Of a stretch of 18,990 nt of DNA, positions 1-8,442 are shown in pieces. Position 1 is the stretch's first letter; every line of letters begins with the position of its first letter. Made by a program: the position numbers and the translations under genes. Source of the DNA: JAFDZV01 sp966128725 (GTDB taxonomy: Bacteria > Bacteroidota > Ignavibacteria > OLB7); the NCBI GenBank assembly GCA_966128725.1, contig CBHYLN010000099.1, positions 1 through 18,990 on the forward strand, read 5' to 3'. The notes beneath the pieces were generated by a model. It did not search any database, was not told the DNA's origin, and was given only the letters and a program-made list of their open reading frames with translations.

Positions 1-3000
1 GCCCAGCATGCGCATGCCGCCGCGATGCCCGGCCTGATTGCCGAGGACGATGCCGCAACGGTACCCGCTGGCGGCATGCGCCGCGCGGAGTATCTGGACC
101 GTCTGGAACACGTGGTGATCGAGCGCGCGGCCGCCGTGTTCGCCGACACGCAGTGGAGCGCCGAGGGATGTCCGTGGATGGCGTATTGGTTTGGGCACTA
201 CCGCGCCATGGACGCAGCCCACCTGGAGCGTGCGATCCATCGATACGCGCCACAGACTGTGGGCGCCACCAGCGCCGATCAGTATGTGGAACTTGTCGCC
301 GCGCGTATCGGGCAGGGCCTTGCGCGGTTTGTGCGTCTGGGCACCGTGGCCAACGCCCCGGCCGACGCGCCGGCCGCACTGCCGGCGGGCACCGGCTGGC
401 GCCAGGTGTTCGCCGAAGCCGCCCAGCGCCGCGATGCCTATGCCGCGCGGCTGCGCCAGAAAAGCGCTGACGATCCTGCTGCCCGGGCCGCGTTGCGTGT
501 TGTGGGTGATGCTATCGGACAGAACCTGACCGTACCACCAACCGCCGAGCAGCTTGATGCGGCCATTCAGAATGAAGGTGAGGTGACTTCCGCCAGCGCG
601 GTGCCTGAAATGCCGGCGCTGACCACGCCAGGCCCTGCGGAGTTGCCCGTGGCCGCGCGCAGTGGTCTGGAGCGGATCCGTGAACAGCTTGGCCAGGGAA
701 GCCCGCTGCCCGCGGATGTGCGCGGCCGGCTGAACGAGGCGTTTGGCGAGGATGTGGGCAACCTGCGGGTGCATACCGACGCCGATGCCGCGCGTCTGGC
801 CGCGCAGGAGCGCGCGCTTGCGTTCACCGTTGGCAACGACATCGTGTTCGGCGCCGGCCAGTTCCGGCCCGGCACACCGTTTGGCGACGGTCTGATTGCC
901 CACGAGGCCGCGCACGCCATACAGCAGCGTGATGCCGACTACGAGGAGCCCGCGGCCTCGGTGCCCGCCCTGGAACGCGATGCCGAGCGTGCCACACGCG
1001 GTGCGCTGGCCCGCCTGCTGACCCGCGGCATGCAGGGCATGCGCGGCATGGCCGAGGCTGTCCGCGAGAACACCAAACCGACGTTGAGGAGCGGGCTGGG
1101 GTTGATGAGGTGCTCGGAAAACGACATCGGGCCCAGCGTTCCAGCTAACAACATCATTGTCCCAAGAGCCGACAGCACAATCACCGCCGATGCGTACTTG
1201 AATCTGCATCAATCGGAGGTTGTTAAGGTGCGCGTTGACGCGAGCGGCAAAGCAGAGGATGCTGCAACGGCCATTCTTTGGGCGGCGATCAAAAAGGACA
1301 ATCCCGACTCGGACATCAAGTTTGCCGAGGTGCGCACGGTTGTTGAATCGCAGAAGTGGAGTTCGCAGGAAGGCTTCAGTGCGGGAGAGCGTGAATACTC
1401 GGTGCCGATATGGGCGTTGGAGGCAGCAAAGGCCGAGATCGCGATTAATCGCAGCAAGGCAGGCGGCATCGATACCGATATCAACAAGCTGAATGCGACG
1501 CCCGGGGTAGCTGCGTCCATCGATGCGCGGGCCTCACGCAACACGATTATCACGGTGGGGTCCGGTGCGATACCTGTCACAACGCCGTTGGTACTGCCGT
1601 GGGCCGTTTGGGATAATCAACAACACAAGGGCGATGAGGCCGAACGGGCTGGCTACCAGAGTCTCTCGGAATACAACGACGCCAAGGACCGTGTGCTGAA
1701 TCATGTGCGCGACAAAGCCGTGCAGCAGACTGTGCTGGCGCTTGAGCGCAGCAGACAGGCTATCAATCGCGAATCGGGCAGATATTTCGCAGGCAGCTCG
1801 GCTCTGCGCGCCGTATTCCAGGCGCTGGAGCCCGTGCGAGCCAGAGCACGCGAACGCGATGCCATCTGGGAGGAATTTCATGCTGCATATCCCCGTGCGC
1901 GAACGACCGAAGAACAGAACGAACTTCGTGTAAACGCGTATGCCAGAAAGTTTGCCCTTGATGCCCAGAACGAGGAATTGCTGAAGTCGCTTGGAGAGAA
2001 ATATCCGATCCTGGCGTCCTTCCTTGGATACGGCGAGCGTTACGATACTATCTATCTGCTGGAAGACGCCAAGACCGAGGGTGAACTGCTGACGCTGTTT
2101 CAGGAGGCATCCGCGCGGCGCCTTACGAACATTCGCACTGTCATCGAGCGAATAAAATCGGATCCCAACGTCGTATGGGGCTTCGATCAGTTGATCGACA
2201 ATTCCCTGACCGCGATGGGTATCGATAAGGGATCCGAAGTGTATGCGCTGATAAAGCAGAAGCAGGGTGAAGAAGAAACGAAGAAGATGATCCGTGACTT
2301 CATCATCGGTTTGGTGATGGTTGGGGTCACAATTGCCACCGAGGGTTCCGCTTCGCCATTTATTATCTGGCTTGGGGTTGGTATCGATCTTGGATTGGCT
2401 GTAACCAGTGCCACAATCCATCTGCGAGAGGCCAACACAACGGCGGCGGCACACACCACGGATTACAAACAGGCAAAATCGCTGACGTCGGCCGAACCCG
2501 ACTACTTCTCCGTTGCGCTGGACATTATCGGCATCGTTGGCAGCGGCGCCAATGCCGCCAAGGCCTTCCGCAGGGTTCAATCGCTTATCAAGGAGGCCGC
2601 GGTTGATGCCAAGGCGGCTCGAACGCTGCAACAGAACATTGATACCGAGCTCCGCCAGTATGTGCATACGCCGCAGGATGTTGAGAAGCTGAAGCAGGTA
2701 ATAGCAAAGTCCGACGAGCTTGCCGTGAGCGAACGGGGCAAGCTGGTGCGATTGAAGGAACCGGAAGCGCCCTCCGCGGTTGGTGGCGGCACATCACGAC
2801 AAGGCGCCGGGACGAAGGCCACGGCAAAGCAGCCGATTCCGAACAAGCCCGATGTTCCAGCTATACATCCGTCGGAACCCGCCGGCCCGGCGATTCCGAA
2901 AGCCCCGGACGAGATCCGTGCTCCGAAATCCACGGATGAAATCGTGGCTCCCAAATCGGAACCACCAACAGCGTCGGCTGATAAACCGGCCGTAACGTCG

Positions 3001-4269
3001 TACGGTCCGTTGGGCCTCTTGCGCAGGGCCAAGCTCACACAGATACGCGAACAGGCGGAGACCGTGCGCACCGAGCTGGGGGCATTTATCAATGCGCATC
3101 CAAATGCAGCAACCGCAATCGAGCTGGAGGGCAAGGCAGCCGCCATTGTCAAGGAGTGTGATGACCTGCTATCCCAAAGCGATAACGTGCTGGAACTGGT
3201 CAGCCCATCGCGGATAACCCAGCTTGAAAAGACGCTTGATGATCTCCATGGTGGATTCGGTGACTACATGCACGTCATGATGCCCAAGACGTATGGGCCG
3301 GCAGGCGCATCAGCTACCGTGAATTCCAATGTCGCCGAGCTGGAGTTGCAGGACGTTGATGCCGTGTCGCGCCAGCACGTCGGCACGCTCAATGCGCAGG
3401 GCGATGGTGGGTCTGGTATCGTTGGCTCCGACAATGTAACTTCGGGCAATCGACCGATCAGCAACAGTGCGGAAGGAGGAGGTGGGACACCGCCACCGCA
3501 GTCCGGAGGTCATGCCGAATCGAGCGGTTCCGGCGCAGCCGGTGGCGGTGAAATGAGCGGAGCGGATCAGGGCAGAGGTGGTTCCAACCTCGCCTCCGGT
3601 TCAGAGCCTAATAGTACGGGTCCCGTTCGGCAGACCGGCGAGCCGGTGCCGGAAAACGCTTCTGCTCACACTAGAAACGATGATGGTGCCGCGCAATCGT
3701 CGTCCGCAAGCAGTTCGCATTCCGCCGGAAGTGGTGTAGTGATTAAAACTGACAGCGGCGCAACGTTCGAATTTGGCCATGTTCGTGATTACAACCCAAG
3801 CAATCCTTCCGGGAGGCGAATTCTTCGAGGTGCGAAGTTTCGGTATGAGAATATTGAAATCATGAAATCCGACAGTTCGGTTTTTCAAGTTCGAACGTTT
3901 GGTGAAAAAACATGGTTCGCAGAATGCAGATTTGACCAGCAAGGATATCTGAATTTTTACATCGACTCAAAAGGGACGGGTGTTTCCGGAAGGGATGTCT
4001 TCAACTGCCTATTCGATGCACATGTCCTTGATGGAAGGCCGATTAATGGAATTCATGCAAGTTGGCAGCCGAAGCTGCCTGATAATCTTGTTTCGTTTAA
4101 TGCCGCGATAGCTGAGGGCGTAGATCCTCTTGTTGCTGCATTAGATAGGACGTTTACAGGGAAAATGGCTAAGAGTCATGAATTTGTGACTGTTAAAATT
4201 ATTGAGAAAAGATCAAAACGGCTGCCTGGTGGCATTTACGAGTATGTGGAGCTGCTGTTTAGCAAGTAG
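1..4269 (+). CDS. DUF4157 polymorphic toxin / putative eCIS effector (5' end probably outside window)
   Basis: Giant multidomain protein (1414 aa from the ATG at 25, but the frame is open to base 1, so the true start may lie upstream). Residues about 225-305 match DUF4157, with the metalloprotease-like HEAAH at 293-297. Known family context: DUF4157 marks effectors associated with extracellular contractile injection systems and other polymorphic toxins. After a long helical region comes a hydrophobic stretch near 755-800, a Pro/Lys-rich linker (about 935-990), a Gly/Ser/Asn-rich linker (about 1120-1245) and a compact C-terminal module (about 1250-1414). The module reads as AT-richer than the front of the gene, as expected for a swapped toxin tip; I do not recognise its activity. 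Its last ~60 residues have an N-aliphatic-SFN...TFTGK...F pattern that I loosely associate with tips of other Rhs-like toxins (memory only). A SUMF1 gene starts 10 bp after the stop and immunity-like genes follow. The DUF4157 call is firm; the toxin role is inferred. Confidence 0.85.
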   Translation, partial: AQHAHAAAMPGLIAEDDAATVPAGGMRRAEYLDRLEHVVIERAAAVFADTQWSAEGCPWMAYWFGHYRAMDAAHLERAIHRYAPQTVGATSADQYVELVAARIGQGLARFVRLGTVANAPADAPAALPAGTGWRQVFAEAAQRRDAYAARLRQKSADDPAARAALRVVGDAIGQNLTVPPTAEQLDAAIQNEGEVTSASAVPEMPALTTPGPAELPVAARSGLERIREQLGQGSPLPADVRGRLNEAFGEDVGNLRVHTDADAARLAAQERALAFTVGNDIVFGAGQFRPGTPFGDGLIAHEAAHAIQQRDADYEEPAASVPALERDAERATRGALARLLTRGMQGMRGMAEAVRENTKPTLRSGLGLMRCSENDIGPSVPANNIIVPRADSTITADAYLNLHQSEVVKVRVDASGKAEDAATAILWAAIKKDNPDSDIKFAEVRTVVESQKWSSQEGFSAGEREYSVPIWALEAAKAEIAINRSKAGGIDTDINKLNATPGVAASIDARASRNTIITVGSGAIPVTTPLVLPWAVWDNQQHKGDEAERAGYQSLSEYNDAKDRVLNHVRDKAVQQTVLALERSRQAINRESGRYFAGSSALRAVFQALEPVRARARERDAIWEEFHAAYPRARTTEEQNELRVNAYARKFALDAQNEELLKSLGEKYPILASFLGYGERYDTIYLLEDAKTEGELLTLFQEASARRLTNIRTVIERIKSDPNVVWGFDQLIDNSLTAMGIDKGSEVYALIKQKQGEEETKKMIRDFIIGLVMVGVTIATEGSASPFIIWLGVGIDLGLAVTSATIHLREANTTAAAHTTDYKQAKSLTSAEPDYFSVALDIIGIVGSGANAAKAFRRVQSLIKEAAVDAKAARTLQQNIDTELRQYVHTPQDVEKLKQVIAKSDELAVSERGKLVRLKEPEAPSAVGGGTSRQGAGTKATAKQPIPNKPDVPAIHPSEPAGPAIPKAPDEIRAPKSTDEIVAPKSEPPTASADKPAVTSYGPLGLLRRAKLTQIREQAETVRTELGAFINAHPNAATAIELEGKAAAIVKECDDLLSQSDNVLELVSPSRITQLEKTLDDLHGGFGDYMHVMMPKTYGPAGASATVNSNVAELELQDVDAVSRQHVGTLNAQGDGGSGIVGSDNVTSGNRPISNSAEGGGGTPPPQSGGHAESSGSGAAGGGEMSGADQGRGGSNLASGSEPNSTGPVRQTGEPVPENASAHTRNDDGAAQSSSASSSHSAGSGVVIKTDSGATFEFGHVRDYNPSNPSGRRILRGAKFRYENIEIMKSDSSVFQVRTFGEKTWFAECRFDQQGYLNFYIDSKGTGVSGRDVFNCLFDAHVLDGRPINGIHASWQPKLPDNLVSFNAAIAEGVDPLVAALDRTFTGKMAKSHEFVTVKIIEKRSKRLPGGIYEYVELLFSK

Positions 4270-4279
4270 GGGATCTGTA

Positions 4280-5080
4280 ATGCAAAACAAAGACGCTGAG
4301 AACTATATGCCAGAAGCGCCTCAACAACAAATCGTCCTGAGCGACGAAATGTCCATCGAGATGATCTGGTGCTCGCCGGGAACGGCTCGTGTTGGTGCCC
4401 CTCTTGGTGTTGCCGATCCGAAGCAAAGTATGCTCCCATCGTTGCCAATTCGGCTGTCGCGGGGTTTCTACATGGCTCGCGTTCCTGTAACGCGGGCGAT
4501 ATGGCGGATTGTGATGGAACGAGAGCCACCAGTCGGGCGAAACAATATCCTGGATGCCGATAAGTTGCCTGTTGATGGCATGACGTGGCACGAAGCGACG
4601 GAGTTCTGCCAACGTTTGACGCTGATGCTGCATTCACGGGGCGCCCTCGCCGAAACGCATGAGGTGCGTTTGCCAACAGAGGTACAATGGGAGTACGCGT
4701 GCCGGGCAGGTACGGCAACGATCTGGTATTTCGGCGACGATGCGGCTGCGCTTGCCGAACATGCATGGTACAGGGCCAATAGCGGGGGACAGTTGCACCC
4801 GGTTGGCTTGAAGCTGCCAAACCCATGGGGTCTGTACGACATGTATGGGAATGTGGCCGAATGGTGTCAGGACGATTTCTCGCTGTATCAGGCTTCGGAT
4901 CAGGAGCTTGTGGATCCCGTATGTGTGCGCGCCAAGCCGATTCTCAAGATCGTACGTGGTGGTGAATACGGTGAAAGTGAGGAGGAGTGTTCCTCGGCAT
5001 ATCGTGGGACAATTGATGCCGACAACGTATTCCTGCAAACGGCCGGCATCCGGGTTATCTGTGCCGAGGCGTTGACCTGA
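4280..5080 (+). CDS. SUMF1 / formylglycine-generating-enzyme-fold protein (copy 1)
   Basis: 266 aa. I chose the ATG at 4280 because AGGGG lies just before it and the frame upstream overlaps the end of the toxin gene. SUMF1-family motifs appear in order: MIWCSPG near residue 30, GFYMARVPVT near 65-75, LPTEVQWEYACRAG (about 130-144), WGLYDMYGNVAEWC (about 181-195), RGGEY at 226-230, and a terminal GIRVIC. In true formylglycine-generating enzymes the RGGSY motif is followed by two copper-binding cysteines; only the position of the second is Cys here, so oxidase activity is unlikely. The gene starts 10 bp after the DUF4157 toxin gene, suggesting co-transcription. It is a divergent paralogue of the gene at 8754-9551. 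Its role is unknown: accessory ligand-binding (C-type-lectin-like) protein, toxin partner or immunity factor are all possible. No signal peptide is seen. Confidence 0.85.
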   Translation: MQNKDAENYMPEAPQQQIVLSDEMSIEMIWCSPGTARVGAPLGVADPKQSMLPSLPIRLSRGFYMARVPVTRAIWRIVMEREPPVGRNNILDADKLPVDGMTWHEATEFCQRLTLMLHSRGALAETHEVRLPTEVQWEYACRAGTATIWYFGDDAAALAEHAWYRANSGGQLHPVGLKLPNPWGLYDMYGNVAEWCQDDFSLYQASDQELVDPVCVRAKPILKIVRGGEYGESEEECSSAYRGTIDADNVFLQTAGIRVICAEALT

Positions 5081-5125
5081 TATGGAACTGATTGCTGTGC
5101 CCCTCTTCAGCAGTTGCAGGTGCTA

Positions 5126-5638
5126 ATGATCACAATCCAGTCCTACCTGCTCGATCCCAGGCTCCCGTATGCACAGGCGTCGAAGGCTAAACAGGATCCT
5201 GATGAGTACTGCATTCCTGTCGAGGATGCCGAACGTATTCGATCCATCCTTCCGAAGTTCAATACCCGCTATATCTACGGCAGCATTGTGCTTGAGCATG
5301 CTGGTGTGCGGATCTTTGACCGACCGCTTCTTGATCTTATCGATCAATGGTGGGGGTACTGGCTGAATGCAATCGAACAGCTTCTCGCGGACGGATATGC
5401 ATCGTATTTCCTGCCTGATCAGCCGTTCGAGATTGAGTTACAGGTGACTTCGCCAACTACAGTGCATCTGGTGCTGGTCTATGATCTACCAGTCAACGAA
5501 TTCGTGTGTGTTCTGCTGAACGGAGCGGAGGTCTTTCATCGCAGCGTTATGGCCGGTGGGCTGTTGCTGGCTTCCAGCCAGCAGGATATCGAGCGAGCCA
5601 AGCGTCTGAAGCAGGTTGTGGGGTGCGAGTACTTGTGA
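5126..5638 (+). CDS. Unrecognised protein, candidate immunity protein (about 170 aa)
   Basis: I do not recognise this family. The ATG at 5126 is preferred over a TTG at 5114 because a GCAGG sequence lies just before it. The product is soluble, with no signal peptide or membrane segment. A predicted beta-rich N-terminal half is followed by an aromatic helix (WWGYW near residues 75-80) and a hydrophobic beta-rich C-terminal part. It sits 45 bp after SUMF1 copy 1 and in the same direction as the toxin. Small, soluble, family-poor genes behind a polymorphic toxin are typically immunity proteins, so that role is inferred from position only. Reading frame and codon use look genuine. Confidence 0.65.
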   Translation: MITIQSYLLDPRLPYAQASKAKQDPDEYCIPVEDAERIRSILPKFNTRYIYGSIVLEHAGVRIFDRPLLDLIDQWWGYWLNAIEQLLADGYASYFLPDQPFEIELQVTSPTTVHLVLVYDLPVNEFVCVLLNGAEVFHRSVMAGGLLLASSQQDIERAKRLKQVVGCEYL

Positions 5639-5964
5639 TGATGCGGCCGGGCGGCTCCAGTGCTGAGCCCAGTTCGTGCTATTCACAACTGATATTCCGG
5701 TCTGAACAAGGAACGGGCGTTCGTAGTGCTTGTGTCTGCTTGGTGGAGTGTATCGATAAGAGTTCTAGAAACTTATGAAGCTCCTCTCGATCATCGACTA
5801 TTGAATCGCTCTGCATCCGGAGCGATTACCGCACCGACCCATCTATGTGTGGGCTAGATGATTCTGATGTCGCAATGCAAACACAGCGCAGTGACGTCGC
5901 TTGTCTCATACAGGTATCCGTCCACTAACGAGGGCGCCAGGCGCCTGGCCGTGCAACGCAAGCG
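5639..5964. other. Gene-free spacer with two hairpins and a palindrome
   Basis: No convincing gene on either strand. Two perfect inverted repeats are visible: AATCGCTC (5804-5811) with GAGCGATT (5820-5827), and CATCTA (5840-5845) with TAGATG (5855-5860). A 12-bp palindrome CCAGGCGCCTGG (5937-5948) lies just before the next gene. None is followed by a T tract, so classical terminators are not supported. The spacer may be decayed cassette DNA. Confidence 0.4.
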
Positions 5965-6432
5965 ATGATGACCGAACGATACGCAGACGAGATACTGGAG
6001 GCCGCAGCGATCAACGAACTTCCGTGCCGTGTACTTCCTGAACAGGACGCCGCACGGCTTCGTGACCTGGTGGAGGAAACGTATGCGGTTGGTGGCACGG
6101 ATGGATACTTAACGGATGGATACTTGTGGGGCGCTCTTGGCCCGCGCGTGAGCCTGCATGGCGCCAATACATGGCGTCTGATCGGGGAGTATCTCGGGAG
6201 CAAGCCATTCGTCGTGTTCTTCGACCGCAACCGCACGTTGCGGATGATCGACTTCGTCAGTGGTGCCGATCTTGAAGCCGTGTTGAGCGAGTCGACGGCC
6301 GGAGACGTGTACCTCACCAACATGATGGCGGACTTCCTGTGGTGCTTCAATCATCACGATTTCCTCATCGCCTGTGGCGATGCGGCGGTCTGGATGAAGG
6401 CCCGCGGGCTTGGGACGGAGCATGGCCTGTGA
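5965..6432 (+). CDS. Unrecognised protein, candidate immunity protein (155 aa)
   Basis: Family not recognised. It is a soluble 155-residue protein with no signal or membrane segment. It has an N-terminal helical part, then strands (PFVVFFDRNRTLRMIDF near residues 80-97) and a C-terminal Trp/Phe-rich part. A five-residue TDGYL unit is duplicated in tandem at residues 45-54, from a 15-bp DNA repeat at 6097-6126. Two ATG codons are adjacent (5965, 5968); the Shine-Dalgarno sequence is weak. The last 20 codons, the stop and 15 bp beyond are repeated exactly at 9661-9738, showing that a second copy once existed. Position behind the toxin, size and duplication behaviour fit an immunity gene, but this is inference. 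Confidence 0.65.
   Translation: MMTERYADEILEAAAINELPCRVLPEQDAARLRDLVEETYAVGGTDGYLTDGYLWGALGPRVSLHGANTWRLIGEYLGSKPFVVFFDRNRTLRMIDFVSGADLEAVLSESTAGDVYLTNMMADFLWCFNHHDFLIACGDAAVWMKARGLGTEHGL
6097..6126 (+). repeat. 15-bp tandem duplication inside the 155-aa gene
   Basis: ACGGATGGATACTTA at 6097-6111 is followed directly by ACGGATGGATACTTG at 6112-6126 (14 of 15 identical). It keeps the reading frame and encodes TDGYL twice. Confidence 0.85.
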
Positions 6433-6447
6433 GCGGGAGTAGGCAAG
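6370..6447 (+). repeat. 78-bp direct repeat, copy A (3' end of 155-aa gene)
   Basis: Exact match, base by base, to 9661-9738. It covers the final 20 codons of the 155-aa gene, its TGA stop and 15 bp of downstream sequence. Flanking sequences on both sides differ, so this is the full length of the shared block. Confidence 0.95.
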
Positions 6448-6476
6448 GTGTCGATCTGATATAGACACTTCTAAAG

Positions 6477-6567
6477 AGGAACCCCTGGTCGTAGCGAAGG
6501 GTGAGGAACTGTTGGACTATCGCAATCGTGCGGCTGGTGCCAGGTGTCCGCTTCGCATGGTGTCGCA
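6477..6567 (+). pseudogene. Internal relic of a SUMF1 gene
   Basis: Bases 6477-6532 align without gaps to 8956-9011 in the intact SUMF1 gene (43 of 56 identical by hand count). In the same frame this gives EEPLVVAKGEELLDYRNRA against QEAWAVVMGEELLGYRNRA. Weaker similarity continues to about 6567 after a small indel that shifts the frame (an ATGGT.TC block is shared). Neither the start nor the end of a SUMF1 gene is present. The relic lies directly behind the 155-aa gene and runs up to the ribosome-binding site of the next gene. Confidence 0.7.
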
Positions 6568-6588
6568 AAAGAGTAAGGAGTTTCTCCC

Positions 6589-7542
6589 GTGATCTTCATG
6601 CCTGGTTATCCATCGCCGCCTTCCGTCAGTTTCGACGTCTTTCTAAGTGAGGGCGTTTCAGATCCTGTCGCAACATTTAGCCGCATCGCCGAGGTATGTG
6701 CTCGGTGGCGGTCCTTCGACGATAAGTGGCTGCGGCTTGCCGTTTCGGAACATGAAATCGGTAGCTATACCTGTCAGGTTGATAACGTTTCGGATATCCA
6801 TGAAGCATTGGCTGAATGCTCGCATGCGATTTTTGATACGTCAGATATTGCCGCGGATTTTATGATAAAAATTGATGATTATTATGATGAGAATCATAGG
6901 TGTCGTGGGGGGCTTGGAGTAACTGGGCGTAATAACCTTTTGAGGGAGCACCGATTCTATAAAAGCGATGTCATGGTTGTCGTCGGTATGTGCTCGTTTT
7001 ATTATCGATCCCAATTCGGTGATGCGATGCAAAAGGATAGAATCGCGGATGCCGTAGCTCGAAATTGGCGATGTGCGTTTGAGTTGCTCGATAGTCTTGT
7101 TGGCGAATTCAACCCGGAGTATGTCCGAACTTTTGCAGGCGAAGAGTCACCAACCATCCCTATTAATGCGTCATTGTGCTACTACGCATCATTCGCTCAT
7201 GTGGTTTCGGATGTAGCATGGATGCAGGATATCTGGGATAACGGTGTTATGATGAGGCCCTGGACTACTCCTTTGCGGGATGGCGTGCCCGAGGGCCGGA
7301 TGTTGCATCGTTGGCGTGAACCCGAGGACCGTGCTGTTCTCTGGGCTCAGCTCCGCGATTGTATCGGCAACAGCGGGCGGGTCCGGGAGGAGCATGTGAC
7401 TGCGACACTGGAAAGCGGCAAATACATTGTGCGGCCGCATGGAACGGGCGGCTTCACGGTGACGGCGCATCAGTATCCGCTGAATGATGCGTTGGACCAA
7501 TTCTATGTGGACATTCTCCGAGCCGCGAGCGGCGAGAGGTAA
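6589..7542 (+). CDS. Unrecognised protein, candidate immunity protein (317 aa)
   Basis: Family not recognised. The GTG at 6589 is chosen because TAAGGAG (6574-6580) sits 8 bp upstream; an ATG three codons later is the alternative. The product is soluble and acidic, rich in Trp and Tyr, with no signal peptide or membrane segment. A charged, aromatic middle part includes DDYYDENHR near residues 91-99. The middle of the gene, about 6830-7060, is clearly AT-richer than the surrounding island, a sign of transfer or mosaic origin. It lies between a SUMF1 relic and a truncated SUMF1 gene. By position it could be an immunity protein for a lost or alternative toxin tip. Confidence 0.7.
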   Translation: MIFMPGYPSPPSVSFDVFLSEGVSDPVATFSRIAEVCARWRSFDDKWLRLAVSEHEIGSYTCQVDNVSDIHEALAECSHAIFDTSDIAADFMIKIDDYYDENHRCRGGLGVTGRNNLLREHRFYKSDVMVVVGMCSFYYRSQFGDAMQKDRIADAVARNWRCAFELLDSLVGEFNPEYVRTFAGEESPTIPINASLCYYASFAHVVSDVAWMQDIWDNGVMMRPWTTPLRDGVPEGRMLHRWREPEDRAVLWAQLRDCIGNSGRVREEHVTATLESGKYIVRPHGTGGFTVTAHQYPLNDALDQFYVDILRAASGER

Positions 7543-7642
7543 ACGTTCCGGAGACTGTTGGTGCGATCTGCCTTCGGGCTCCCTCCGCAGCTACACAGCA
7601 CTTCTGTTCCAATCGCGCTTTCCTGCGGTGGGCATACTCAAC

Positions 7643-7771
7643 AACGACAATGAGCACACACGAGGCTGAAGGCCGGCAACCCATCACGATGTCGCTGGGT
7701 GCCGGCCAATCGGTCGAGATGATCTGGTGCGCGCCGGGTGAGTTTCGTATGGGGTCGGCGGTCGATGACCC
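7643..7771 (+). repeat. 129-bp direct repeat, copy A (SUMF1 5' end)
   Basis: Ungapped match to 8747-8875, about 118 of 129 identical by hand count. It begins 7 bp before the start codon of each SUMF1 copy; upstream sequences are unrelated, so the duplication boundary lies almost at the gene start. Confidence 0.9.
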
Positions 7772-7832
7772 GCCCACACTGGAAACTTTGATAGGCCCAC
7801 TCTCCGAAGCCTTCGGCAACTATTCATGTTGA
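7650..7832 (+). pseudogene. Truncated SUMF1 gene (N-terminal fragment, copy 2)
   Basis: Encodes 60 residues. The first ~40 are nearly identical to the N-terminus of the intact gene at 8754-9551 (both start MSTHEAEG and share PITMSLGAGQS and the EMI.C.PGEF motif). After about 7771 the similarity stops abruptly and 20 unrelated residues precede a stop, so all SUMF1 core motifs (LPTE.QWEYACRAG, DMYG.VAEW, RGG) are missing. No good ribosome-binding site precedes it. Best read as a deletion or recombination remnant; expression of a small peptide cannot be excluded. Confidence 0.85.
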
Positions 7833-7865
7833 GCGTGCCGTGGTCCTAACGTCAAGAGGTGATTG

Positions 7866-8396
7866 ATGGAACGGCTGCTAATGAACATTCCTCCTCCGAG
7901 TGTATGTAATGTACCGACGTGTGATTGGGCTTCGGTTGAAGAGGTGATCGGATCGGCGCTTCCGTCCGATTACCGGATGTTCGTTGAAACATACGGAGCA
8001 GGATCGATCAACGATTTCCTTTGGATCTTTACGCCCGGTAGTTCAAACGAGTATCTGGATTTGTTCCAGGCAATTCGAAGCGACGGCAACATGCTACGCG
8101 GAATTAAGGCAAAGCTGCCGGAGGAATTCCCATTCGCGGTGTTCCCGGAACCTGGGGGAGTTCTGCCGTTTGGTGCCACGGATAACGGTGATTTGTTGCT
8201 GTGGGATACTTCACACGGAAACCCGGATATGTGGTCCGTTGTTATCGTGAACCCCCGTGATAACCGCTATTGTGCATTCCCCGGCAGCATGATTCAATTT
8301 CTCGAGGCGCTAATTGCAGGCGAATGGAGCTGCGTGCTGTTACCTGGCGATCTATTTCATGAAGGAACGTGGTTTTCGCCTTCTGGATCTTCCTAG
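7866..8396 (+). CDS. SUKH superfamily (SMI1/KNR4-like) immunity protein
   Basis: 176 aa. The ATG at 7866 follows AGAGGTG at 7855-7861; a TTG one codon earlier is possible. The sequence has the SUKH pattern: an N-terminal helix, then LPSDYRMFVETYGAGSIND (about residues 31-50), a central FPEPGGVLPFGATDNGD stretch and LLLWDT, followed by W.VV and a terminal FLEALIAGEW helix. SUKH proteins are established immunity proteins for diverse nuclease and other toxins of polymorphic systems, acting in the cytosol. It is the clearest evidence that this island is a toxin/immunity locus. It is not adjacent to the DUF4157 gene, so its cognate toxin could be a former or displaced C-terminal module. Confidence 0.85.
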   Translation: MERLLMNIPPPSVCNVPTCDWASVEEVIGSALPSDYRMFVETYGAGSINDFLWIFTPGSSNEYLDLFQAIRSDGNMLRGIKAKLPEEFPFAVFPEPGGVLPFGATDNGDLLLWDTSHGNPDMWSVVIVNPRDNRYCAFPGSMIQFLEALIAGEWSCVLLPGDLFHEGTWFSPSGSS

Positions 8397-8442
8397 TTGA
8401 CAGTTCCTATGATTTAGCAAGTAGCTGCTCGTAGAGTGCACT

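Noticed and set aside
1534..2667. 377-aa minus-strand open frame
   Set aside because: Antisense to the DUF4157 gene, with no domain features.
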